From NCBI GenBank assembly GCA_035625915.1, contig DASPOR010000123.1:1-35474 (forward strand): 35,474 nucleotides of DNA, in the 5' to 3' direction. Under the pieces are notes generated by a model. That model searched no databases and was not told the DNA's origin. It saw nothing but the letters and a program-made list of their open reading frames with translations. Both the position numbers and the translations under genes were made by a program. The stretch comes from Alphaproteobacteria bacterium (GTDB lineage Bacteria; Pseudomonadota; Alphaproteobacteria; JACZXZ01). Below are positions 9,023 to 16,054 of this stretch, piece by piece. Every line of letters starts with the position of its first letter. Position 1 is the stretch's first letter.

Positions 9023-10234
9023 ATGGACTATGAGTCGATCTTCGTTCACCAGCTCAACGAACTCCAGCGCGAGGGGCGCTATCGCATCTTCGCCGATCTT
9101 GAGCGCCAAGTAGGGCGCTTTCCGCGTGCGACGCATTACCGCAAGCATGGTCCGGACGACGTAATCGTCTGGTGCTCGAACGATTACCTTGGAATGGGCC
9201 AGCACCCGAAAGTGCTCAAGGCCATGCACGAGGCAATCGATCGTTGTGGCGCTGGGGCTGGGGGAACTCGGAATATCGCCGGCACGAATCACTGTCATGT
9301 GATGCTGGAAGACGAGCTTGCCGACCTGCATGGAACCGAGGCCGCACTACTCTTCAACTCCGGCTACATGGCGAACTGGGCGACGTTGAGTACGCTTGCA
9401 TCGCGGCTCCCTGGATGCGTCGTACTTTCCGACGAAATGAACCACGCTTCCATGATCGAGGGCATCCGACATAGCAGGGCGCGCAAGTTGAGATTCGTCC
9501 ACAACGATCCCGAGGACCTCGATCGCAAGCTCGCCTCCCTTGACTCCGCCCTACCGAAGCTGGTCGCATTCGAATCGATCTACTCCATGGACGGCGACAT
9601 CGCACCGATCGCAGAGTTGTGCGACGTCGCCGACGCACATGGGGCAATGACGTATCTCGACGAGGTCCATGCCGTCGGGCTCTATGGACCGCGCGGGGGT
9701 GGAATTGCCGAGCGGGATGGGCTCGGCGGCCGCCTGACCGTGATCCAAGGAACCCTGGCCAAAGCGTTCGGCGCTATCGGCGGATACATAGCGGGGTCCG
9801 AGGCCGTCTGCGATTTCGTTCGGAGCTTTGCGTCCGGTTTCATCTTCACAACAGCACTGCCGCCGCCCGTGAGTGCGGCCGCACTTACGAGCATTCAGCA
9901 TCTCAAAATTAGTAGCGTCGAGCGTCGCCAATTAGGGGAACGTGTTACCTTTGTGCGCCAACGACTCGACGCGGCCGGGATCCCCCACCTCATCAACCCA
10001 AGCCACATTGTGCCAGTGATGGTGCGCGATTCGGTTCGGTGCAAAGAGATCAGCGACCGACTTCTCGATCGGTTTAAGATCTATATCCAGCCCATCAACT
10101 ATCCGACGGTGCCTTACGGAGCCGAAAGGCTGCGCATCACGCCATCCCCACTCCACACCGACGCCGACGTCGCTCATCTGGTTGGCGCCCTCTCGACGAT
10201 CTGGACGGAATTCGGCCTGGAGCGCGCGGCGTAG
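9023..10234 (+). CDS. hemA: 5-aminolevulinate synthase
   Basis: PLP enzyme condensing glycine and succinyl-CoA to 5-aminolevulinate, the first step of heme and tetrapyrrole synthesis by the C4 (Shemin) route used by alphaproteobacteria. The 403-residue protein aligns along its full length with Rhodobacter HemA as I recall it: [88 protein letters not shown] with the PLP lysine at residue 247 (Rhodobacter Lys248), and [21 protein letters not shown]. The ATG at 9023 follows AGAAGG and gives the family N-terminus MDYES. The longer reading frame from 8774 runs through the palindrome and is not credible. It is flanked on both sides by inverted copies of a 76-bp element; no other heme gene is nearby. 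Confidence 0.97.
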   Translation: MDYESIFVHQLNELQREGRYRIFADLERQVGRFPRATHYRKHGPDDVIVWCSNDYLGMGQHPKVLKAMHEAIDRCGAGAGGTRNIAGTNHCHVMLEDELADLHGTEAALLFNSGYMANWATLSTLASRLPGCVVLSDEMNHASMIEGIRHSRARKLRFVHNDPEDLDRKLASLDSALPKLVAFESIYSMDGDIAPIAELCDVADAHGAMTYLDEVHAVGLYGPRGGGIAERDGLGGRLTVIQGTLAKAFGAIGGYIAGSEAVCDFVRSFASGFIFTTALPPPVSAAALTSIQHLKISSVERRQLGERVTFVRQRLDAAGIPHLINPSHIVPVMVRDSVRCKEISDRLLDRFKIYIQPINYPTVPYGAERLRITPSPLHTDADVAHLVGALSTIWTEFGLERAA

Positions 10235-10265
10235 CGCCCTGCCCGCGTTCGGCCGGACGCCACCC

Positions 10266-10341
10266 TCGTGTGGTATTCCGATTTGAAGTTCCTAAACGCG
10301 GATGCCACCAAAATGACAGGAACTTCAAATCCACCACACGA
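10266..10341 (-). repeat. Palindromic element B (76 bp), inverted copy downstream of hemA
   Basis: The outer arms TCGTGTGGT (10266-10274) and ACCACACGA (10333-10341) are perfect inverted repeats, extendable to 11 bp on each side (10264-10343). The inner arms near 10281-10293 and 10317-10330 pair as in element A with a little loss. The element begins 31 bp after the hemA stop. Read on the minus strand it matches element A at 70 of 76 positions. It probably also folds as a hairpin at the 3' end of the hemA transcript, although there is no T-tract. Confidence 0.9.
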
Positions 10342-10470
10342 GGAACGATCGTTGCGCGGTCTGGATATCGAAGGCTGCCTTGTTGGCGGACGGACTTGGC
10401 ACGAAGGCGTTCGATCCGATAAGACTGGGACACCGAATTCAGCAGCACTAATAAGGAAAGGTCAGGATCC

Positions 10471-11649
10471 GTGGCTGAAAACTTCGACGTGGCGATTGTC
10501 GGCGGCGGCGGCATCGGCAGCGCTGTCGCCTATTTCCTGACCGCCAACCCGGATTTCCGCGGAAAGGTTGCGGTGATCGAGCGCGATCCGACCTATTCCC
10601 GGTGCTCGACGACACGTTCGGCAGGCTCGGTGCGTCAGCAATTTTCGACACCCGGCAATATCGAGATGTCGAAATTCGGCGCCTATTTCCTGAAGCATAT
10701 CGGAGACTATCTCACCGTCGACGGAGAGGTGCCGCAGGTCAGCTTCCGCGAGATCGGTTATCTCTTCCTCGCGAGCGCGGAGGGTCGATCGGTCCTGGAG
10801 CGCAATCACGAAATTCAGAAGGCTCACGCTGCAGATAACGCACTCCTCGGCCCGTCCGAGCTGAGTGCGCGTTTTCCCTGGCTCAACACGAACGGGATCG
10901 CGCTCGGCTCGCTCGGCCTTTCCAACGAGGGTAATTTCGATCCCCATGCGCTGCTGCAGGGTTTCAAGCGCAAGGCACGCGCCCAGGGTGCGGCCTATAT
11001 CACCGACGAGGCGGTCTCGATTTCCCGCGACATCAACCGAATCACGGGGTTGACCCTGAAGTCCGGCACGAAAATTAGCTGCGCGATCATGATCAACGCA
11101 GCGGGTCCGTTTGCAGGCGCAGTTGCGGCACTTGCCGGGGTGGCGCTGCCGGTCAAGCCTCGCAAGCGCTTCGTCTATGTGATCGACTGCCGCACATCAA
11201 TCGAACGTTGCCCACTTTTGATTGATCCCACGGGCGTATGGGTTCGGCCCGAGGGACCGCAGTTCATTTGCGGCGTCTCCCCCGAGGAGTCCGACGATCC
11301 CGACTGCGACGATCTCGAGCTCGACTACCGATTATGGGATGAGGTCGTATGGCCAACCCTTGCCGAGCGTGTTCCAGCTCTTGAGGCGGTCAAGCTCACC
11401 AACGCATGGGCGGGTCACTATGACTACAACACGGTTGACCAGAATGCGATTCTCGGCCGTCATCCCGAGATCGATAACTTGATATTCGTCAACGGCTTTA
11501 GCGGTCACGGCATCCAGCAAGCCCCCGCCGCCGGCCGCGCAATATCGGAACTTGTCACCCAAGGACGCTACATAAGCCTGGACCTTTCGGACTTCGGCTA
11601 TCAGCGCCTCGTCGACGGGCGACCGCTCAGGGAGATCAATGTCGTCTGA
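10471..11649 (+). CDS. FAD-dependent oxidoreductase, DAO superfamily (FOXRED1-like)
   Basis: Predicted flavoprotein of the glycine/sarcosine/D-amino acid oxidase superfamily, 392 residues, oxidising an amine or amino acid of unknown identity. The N-terminal Rossmann motif is VAIVGGGGIGSAVAYFL (residues 7-23), followed by the acidic residue of VIERD that binds the adenosine ribose. STTRSAGSVRQQF and the C-terminal FVNGFSGHGIQQAPAAGRAISEL are typical of the FOXRED1/sarcosine-dehydrogenase-like branch. The start is GTG at 10471, preceded by AAGGAAAGG. It lies 236 bp after hemA with element B in between, so co-transcription is uncertain. No His or Cys in the usual covalent-flavin position could be assigned. 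Confidence 0.88.
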   Translation: MAENFDVAIVGGGGIGSAVAYFLTANPDFRGKVAVIERDPTYSRCSTTRSAGSVRQQFSTPGNIEMSKFGAYFLKHIGDYLTVDGEVPQVSFREIGYLFLASAEGRSVLERNHEIQKAHAADNALLGPSELSARFPWLNTNGIALGSLGLSNEGNFDPHALLQGFKRKARAQGAAYITDEAVSISRDINRITGLTLKSGTKISCAIMINAAGPFAGAVAALAGVALPVKPRKRFVYVIDCRTSIERCPLLIDPTGVWVRPEGPQFICGVSPEESDDPDCDDLELDYRLWDEVVWPTLAERVPALEAVKLTNAWAGHYDYNTVDQNAILGRHPEIDNLIFVNGFSGHGIQQAPAAGRAISELVTQGRYISLDLSDFGYQRLVDGRPLREINVV

Positions 11650-11707
11650 CGCAGTACCCTCCGGTGTTCGCCCAAATCCTGGTTGATCCGCTGCGAACAC
11701 CTGAGAC

Positions 11708-11731
11708 GCGTCGCGCTATGCCGCGCGACGC
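11708..11731. terminator. GC-rich hairpin between convergent genes
   Basis: GCGTCGCGC and GCGCGACGC form a perfect 9-bp stem with a 6-nt loop, between the oxidoreductase stop (11649) and the stop of the convergent small exported protein (11763). There is no T-tract next to it, though TTTTC follows about 25 bases later. The placement suggests a transcription end or an mRNA-stabilising structure. Confidence 0.4.
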
Positions 11732-11762
11732 AGGAACCGACTTGCGCAAATGCGGCGCTTTT

Positions 11763-12185
11763 CTACTCCTTCACTTCTGCCTTGGTGACGCCGGCTCCGG
11801 CGACATCCGTCTTTGGCGGGTCGATGATGGAGTAGTAGGCACCGCCCTTTCCAACCTCGGTGAAGAAGATGTAATAGGTGACCTGGAGACCGCAGCGGTT
11901 AAGCGTCCACTGCTCCTGCCATTTGCGCTCCGTCACCGCCCCCGTTGAGTGTTCGGTCGGCAACACCGTCGGCGTCGCCTTTACCATTTTCTTGTCTTTG
12001 CAGTTCGGCGCCGCTTCATCGTCGTGGCTCAAAACCGTCATCAAAGTCCTGCTTTGCAGAAACTCCGTAGCGAGCGAGCCCGTATCGTAGTTGCCGGCGT
12101 GAACACTTCCCACCAGGGCTACGGTACTCAACAGTATGGCCGAAGCCGCCAAGCGAGCCAGCCTCACCCTTAGATCCCTTATCAT
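11763..12185 (-). CDS. Small exported protein of unknown function
   Basis: 140 residues, not recognised. A positively charged N-terminus (MIRDLRVRLAR) and a hydrophobic stretch end in SVHA-GN, a classic signal peptidase I site after residue 30. The mature part of about 110 residues has exactly two cysteines (62 and 98) that could form a disulfide. Its C-terminal half reads EQWTLNRCGLQVTYYIFF, followed by GKGGAYYSI. The pattern suggests a small periplasmic beta-rich domain. AGGGGAT precedes the ATG. It is transcribed away from the AT-rich tract near 12280. No operon partner is obvious; the upstream lipoprotein gene on the same strand ends in a strong terminator. The secretion prediction is firm and the function unknown. 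Confidence 0.8.
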   Translation of the reverse strand: MIRDLRVRLARLAASAILLSTVALVGSVHAGNYDTGSLATEFLQSRTLMTVLSHDDEAAPNCKDKKMVKATPTVLPTEHSTGAVTERKWQEQWTLNRCGLQVTYYIFFTEVGKGGAYYSIIDPPKTDVAGAGVTKAEVKE

Positions 12186-12275
12186 TGAGATCCCCTATTT
12201 GCCTTATACGCGACAACAACTGCCGTCGAGCATGACGGACTCTCAGTGTCGGACGCAAATCAAATCGGCGTGGGG

Positions 12276-12310
12276 AAAATATATTATATATTAGTAGTTT
12301 AGTATATTTG
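12276..12310 (-). promoter_or_regulatory. AT-rich tract, candidate promoter of the small exported protein gene
   Basis: About 35 bp of almost pure A/T in a GC-rich region. On the minus strand it contains TATAAT at 12288-12283, about 95 bases upstream of the gene start. No convincing -35 box sits at the right distance, so this is a -10 candidate or an AT-rich regulatory (UP or nucleoid-protein) site. The rest of the 12186-12471 gap shows nothing else. Confidence 0.35.
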
Positions 12311-12471
12311 GTCTTCCCCAGCGTTTCTCATTCTTGTTCCAAGATGGTTAAGAAAGCGTTTGCACGGGAAAAAACGCGCGGATCGGCCCGCCGCTCAAAC
12401 GCTATGTCGCCGACTGCCCGAGCGTGAACGGGTCCCGGTAAGATCGCCCTGAAACAAAGAGCGCAACGCAT

Positions 12472-12502
12472 AAAAAACGGCGCCGGCCAGAGGCCGGCGC
12501 CG
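12472..12502 (-). terminator. Rho-independent terminator of the OmpA-domain lipoprotein gene
   Basis: Read on the minus strand, an 11-bp perfect GC stem (CGGCGCCGGCC with its complement, loop TCT) is followed directly by six T residues. It lies about 26 bases after the lipoprotein stop codon at 12528-12530. This is the clearest intrinsic terminator in the window. Confidence 0.93.
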
Positions 12503-12527
12503 CCTTCACGTCAACTGTCGATCCAGC

Positions 12528-13361
12528 CTATTTGATCTGGATTTGGACGTTCCGGTTCTCCTGCTCGCGCACATTCATCGGCGTCGGGACTCGGAGATTC
12601 GTAAAGCTCTTACCGATCGTCGAGATGTTCGCCGCAGGTATGCCGTGCTGCACGAGGTAAGCCTTAGCAGACGCGGCCCGCTGCTCCGAGAGCGTCTGGT
12701 TGTACGCCTTCGTGCCGACCGTGTCGGTGTTGCCGATTAGCATCATCTTCGGCGAGCCCATGCCCTTGACGGCGGTTACGACCGTGTCAAGGATGCGCGC
12801 GGCATCGGCACGGATGTTGTACTTGTCGAAGTCGAAGAAGATTATGAAGTCATGCGCCGCAGGCTCCGCCATAGGCTTCTTCTCGAGCTTCGCCATAGCG
12901 TCCTCGAAACGCTGGCGGCAGCCCGGCAGAATGTTCTTGAAGATCGGCATGCACCAATCGCGGATCATGCAATCGAAGGAAACCTGCGCGATCGCCAAAT
13001 CGGCGGGATCGCTGGTCTTCGCTCCTGCCGCGATGACCGCGTTCAGCCGCGCCTCGTTCTTTTTCGCTTCGGCGAGCTGGTCAGGCGGTAGGCCCTGTTT
13101 GTCGACGTTTTCCCAAGCGACCTCCTCGCCCGTGCCGGCTCTCGCCGATTTGTTCCCCCAGAACAGAGCTTCGCTCAGGAAGTTGTTCTGCTGGAAGGTA
13201 CGCGCAAGCCCGATATATTCCTTATGAAGCGCCTTCGCGAAAGCCGAGCCCTGCCCCGGATCCTGCTCGATTGGACCAAGCTGGTCGTCGATATAGTGAG
13301 TGGTGCACGCTCCGAGCAATAGAAGCCCGACGAGCGCGCCAACGGATTTCAGAATCTTCAT
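12528..13361 (-). CDS. Outer-membrane lipoprotein with C-terminal OmpA peptidoglycan-binding domain
   Basis: 277 residues. The signal peptide ends in a lipobox LLGAC with the lipidated Cys at residue 19, so the protein is probably anchored in the outer membrane (Thr at +2, no Asp retention signal). Residues 20-165 form a region I do not recognise, predicted largely helical, with three cysteines at 131, 137 and 148. The C-terminal OmpA/Pal-like domain (about 170-277) has FFDFDKYNI, then TDTVGTKAYNQTLSEQRAAS containing the diaminopimelate-binding Asp213 and Arg228, and a terminal ENRNVQIQI. It likely tethers the outer membrane to peptidoglycan. AGGGGTGG precedes the ATG, and a strong terminator follows. 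The 285-bp gap to fliL suggests separate transcription. Confidence 0.92.
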   Translation of the reverse strand: MKILKSVGALVGLLLLGACTTHYIDDQLGPIEQDPGQGSAFAKALHKEYIGLARTFQQNNFLSEALFWGNKSARAGTGEEVAWENVDKQGLPPDQLAEAKKNEARLNAVIAAGAKTSDPADLAIAQVSFDCMIRDWCMPIFKNILPGCRQRFEDAMAKLEKKPMAEPAAHDFIIFFDFDKYNIRADAARILDTVVTAVKGMGSPKMMLIGNTDTVGTKAYNQTLSEQRAASAKAYLVQHGIPAANISTIGKSFTNLRVPTPMNVREQENRNVQIQIK

Positions 13362-13646
13362 TGTCCACCCCTTTTGGAGTTCTTCCCCATCTCCGCCGCC
13401 TTAAGCCTAGCAAAACTCACTTTTCGCCGCAACGCAGCGAAACGTGTCCCCAGTTGAGCCAAGCGCCCTTGGACAACCTGTCCGCGTAGGTACTATCTGT
13501 GCTTTCCCCTCAACGGTGAACCGTCACTATAAAACATAGCGTCTTTGCAAGCCACTGCAACATGGTTTGATTCCGTGGCAAATTTTCAGCCGTGAGTGTG
13601 ACAATTATGAGACTCGTAAGAAAAATTTACCAGCCGCTAGCGCGGG

Positions 13647-14204
13647 TTAGCGCGCCAGGAGCTCGCGGAACCAAACCTGTCTGACATGGTCCTGCCCAAG
13701 CGCCAAGGCGACCCGTTTGAGCAATTCTTGGCGGAGCCGGTATGTTTGTGCGGTTCCTTTGAGATCGTCGGGCGTGAGGGAGCGAAGGGGAACCTGAAAG
13801 GAATCCTGGATTCGGGGCAAGAGCGCCTTGGCTAACGGTAAATCGGCAGCGCTCGGCAGTTCGAGAACGATGCTCGCGCGCAATAGGAGGATTTGGCCGT
13901 TTGGCGCGTCGATGTTGACGACCATATCGGGCAAATCGAAAAACACAGCCGGGTTCACGCGCGACTCTTCCGGGTTGGCCTGACCGCCGAGATTCAATTC
14001 GGACAAAAGCGGGTCGAGGGCAAACCAGATGCCGGCGCCGACGAGGGCAAGAAGAACGACGGCAAAGAAGACGACCAGGGCGAGCCGTTTGCGCGGCAAG
14101 GACCGGAGCCGCTCGAGCGGGCTTGACGATGACTGCACCGCGTCGGCTTCCTGCTCGGGGCCGAGGTCGGTTGCGTCACTGGCGATTGCGCCTGTTCCCT
14201 TCAT
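13647..14204 (-). CDS. fliL: Flagellar basal body-associated protein FliL
   Basis: Single-pass inner-membrane protein of 185 residues that surrounds the flagellar stator and modulates torque in many bacteria. A charged cytoplasmic N-terminus (1-40) is followed by one membrane segment (about 41-61, LALVVFFAVVLLALVGAGIW) and a periplasmic stomatin-like domain. The family features are FFDLPDMVVNIDAPNGQILLLRASIVLEL, a central LPRIQDSFQVPLRSLTPDDLKG, and the ending HVRQVWFRELLAR, all close to FliL from alphaproteobacteria. It stands alone, with no fliM, flgF or motA next to it. Whether it serves a flagellum cannot be decided from this window. Confidence 0.88.
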   Translation of the reverse strand: MKGTGAIASDATDLGPEQEADAVQSSSSPLERLRSLPRKRLALVVFFAVVLLALVGAGIWFALDPLLSELNLGGQANPEESRVNPAVFFDLPDMVVNIDAPNGQILLLRASIVLELPSAADLPLAKALLPRIQDSFQVPLRSLTPDDLKGTAQTYRLRQELLKRVALALGQDHVRQVWFRELLAR

Positions 14205-14311
14205 CGCGGCCGTGCTGCTCCAATGCGCGATCGGGTGCGGCTTTTTGACAGCACCCCGTTAACCCTATCCCGCTCCCGGTTAATGGACTATTGCCGGATC
14301 GGCCAGGACCC

Positions 14312-14731
14312 TCAATGGAGCCGTTTCGAACCCTGTCCAGGTGTGGCAGGGTCCGCAGGCCGTGCGGAGGTCGGCCCCGCTTGATGGTGGAAAAGCTTCC
14401 AGGCGCCGCTCTCGCGCATGAACAGGTTCGTGGCAACGAGATAGCCGCGCTCCACGACTTCGTAGCAGACAACCATCGCGACTTCGCCGTAGATCGTCGC
14501 TTGGGCGTGAAGGCAACGGATATCCGGGGAACTCGGATTGCTCAGGATGCCGGCCCAACTTTCCATGACCGCATCGCGCCCATAGAGGGGCGCCCAGCCC
14601 GGATGGACGCAAGCGACCTCGACCACCCGCGCCCAAACCTTGTCCATGGCGGCGAGATCGCGGTCGGCGAAAGCGCGGTAGAACGATTCGTTAACCGCCA
14701 GCACCATCGCTTCGCGGCTAGCCGTTTCCAT
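14312..14731 (-). CDS. NTF2/SnoaL-like (DUF4440-type) small protein
   Basis: 139 residues with the cone-shaped alpha+beta NTF2 fold: an N-terminal helix pair (AVNESFYRAFADRDLAAMDKVWA), the CVHPGWAPLYGRDAVMESWAGIL segment, and beta strands ending in SGAWKLFHHQAGPTS. Proteins of this type are common in alphaproteobacteria and are often annotated as nuclear transport factor 2 family, with no known substrate. His and Trp residues in the CVHPGW motif line the usual pocket. The start at 14731 gives a typical N-terminus. It lies 107 bp upstream of fliL on the same strand; a functional link is not evident. Confidence 0.8.
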   Translation of the reverse strand: METASREAMVLAVNESFYRAFADRDLAAMDKVWARVVEVACVHPGWAPLYGRDAVMESWAGILSNPSSPDIRCLHAQATIYGEVAMVVCYEVVERGYLVATNLFMRESGAWKLFHHQAGPTSARPADPATPGQGSKRLH

Positions 14732-14819
14732 GACACACCCTTGCCGACATCCCCTGGAGGGAAGCTTAATCGAAGTACGGCAATTCAGGGAGTCGCCGTT
14801 CGCGGGTGGCGTCGAAAGA

Positions 14820-14844
14820 TAGGAACTTCAAATCCACCGCGCTA
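14820..14844 (-). repeat. Half copy (element C) of the palindromic repeat at the 3' end of the DUF1501 gene
   Basis: Read on the minus strand, 25 bp match the complete left arm of element A (outer plus inner stem) with three mismatches, and the match stops exactly where the inner arm ends. The first three bases are TAG, which is the stop codon of the DUF1501 gene (14842-14844). The upstream bases AAGCC are also shared with element A. Loop and right arm are missing. Confidence 0.8.
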
Positions 14845-16050
14845 GGCTTGCACAAGATCTGGTAGTGGCTTCGCCGCGAGGCTGTTGGGAAAGACGGATC
14901 GTTCGATCGCATCGGCCGGAAGCTCTAGGTGATCGTGCAGGACGCCCTTGATCGGTTCGCGCAAATCCATTGTCGGCGCCAAATCCCGATTCTGATAAAG
15001 CCTGGAGCCGTCGAGCCCGGGCCAACGGGCCATCACCCGTCCACCGCGCACCGCACCTCCGATCAGGAACGCCGCCGTCGCGGTCCCATGGTCGGTACCC
15101 CCCGTCCCATTCGGGCGTGCAGTGCGGCCGAACTCGGTCGCGGCGATCACGACGGTGTCCTTCCACGCAGGTCCGAGCGAGACGGCAAGCCCGTCGATCC
15201 CCTGGGCGAATGCTTTGAGGGTGTCCGCCATGCGGCCTTGAACGGTGCCTTGACCTTGATGGGTGTCCCAGCCTAGGCATTCCATGACGGCGACGCGCGG
15301 GCCATCCTTGGCAGCCAGCAATTTTCCCGCCTCGGGCGCCAATTTGGCGAATGCGTTCGCTTGAGGGCCTTGAGGACCCATCATGCGCTGGTCGCCAAGC
15401 GCTGTCTCGGCGAGCGTTTCCGCCTGAGCACCCTCGTCAAGCGCCATGGCGAAGGGTTTGTCGCTGCGATAGAGCACCACGAGCTTTTGAATCGTCTCGG
15501 GCGGAAGCCCTCGCAATGGCGACGGCGCCCAGGATTGCACCGGAATCTCGCCCCGAAGCGCCAGCGGCACACCCTGGCCAACCGCCAAGCCTGTCCTTCG
15601 CGCATCAGCGCCATAAAGTGCGAGCGCACGATTGAGCCAGCCGTCCTGCGTCGAATGAGGCGTGGTGGTGCCATTCTCGAGCACATCCTGCCCGTCGAAA
15701 TGGGAACGGTCCCGATAAGGCGTTGCGACCGCGTGAAAGGCGAGCGCTTCCCCCTTCTTGAAATACGGCGCTATGGGCGCCAAGGCCGCGTTGAGGCCAT
15801 AGAAATTATCGATCGGAATGATGCCGTCCGATTGCCCGGGTGCCGGAAGGGTAAGCGTGCCGCGCACGGATTGATAACCGCGATCGCCATAAGGCGGCAC
15901 GGCTGCCAAGCCGTCCATGCCGCCCCTCAAGATGACCAGCACGAACCGGCGTTCGCCCGGGATGCGCGCGAATGCCACGCGCGGTGAGCCGAGGGCGGCG
16001 AAGCCCGCACCCGCCGCCAGACCAAGAAGCACATCTCGACGTGACAGCAT
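14842..16050 (-). CDS. DUF1501 family protein (twin-arginine exported)
   Basis: 402 residues. It begins MLSRRDVLLGLAAGAGFAAL, a Tat signal with the RR pair at residues 4-5, so it is probably exported folded to the periplasm. DUF1501 members resemble the alkaline phosphatase/sulfatase fold. Visible motifs are LVILRGGMDGL, RSHFDGQDVLENG, ECLGWDTHQGQ and VVIAATEFGRTARPNGTGGTDHG, whose Asp/His residues are likely metal ligands. The ATG at 16050 was preferred over 16074 because GGAGGTGA, containing the upstream gene's stop, sits five bases before it. It forms a coupled pair with the DUF1800 gene, an arrangement common in many bacteria; the biochemical role is unknown. Its stop codon belongs to palindromic half-element C. 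Confidence 0.92.
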   Translation of the reverse strand: MLSRRDVLLGLAAGAGFAALGSPRVAFARIPGERRFVLVILRGGMDGLAAVPPYGDRGYQSVRGTLTLPAPGQSDGIIPIDNFYGLNAALAPIAPYFKKGEALAFHAVATPYRDRSHFDGQDVLENGTTTPHSTQDGWLNRALALYGADARRTGLAVGQGVPLALRGEIPVQSWAPSPLRGLPPETIQKLVVLYRSDKPFAMALDEGAQAETLAETALGDQRMMGPQGPQANAFAKLAPEAGKLLAAKDGPRVAVMECLGWDTHQGQGTVQGRMADTLKAFAQGIDGLAVSLGPAWKDTVVIAATEFGRTARPNGTGGTDHGTATAAFLIGGAVRGGRVMARWPGLDGSRLYQNRDLAPTMDLREPIKGVLHDHLELPADAIERSVFPNSLAAKPLPDLVQA

Positions 16051-16054
16051 CGGT

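Noticed and set aside
8782..10341. CRISPR-like repeats around hemA
   Set aside because: Only two copies, inverted relative to each other and 1.4 kb apart with a gene between; no spacer array or cas genes.
8782..10341. Composite transposon carrying hemA
   Set aside because: No transposase and no shared target duplication at the outer flanks (TA/TA for A, TC/GA for B); kept only as a hypothesis under findings.
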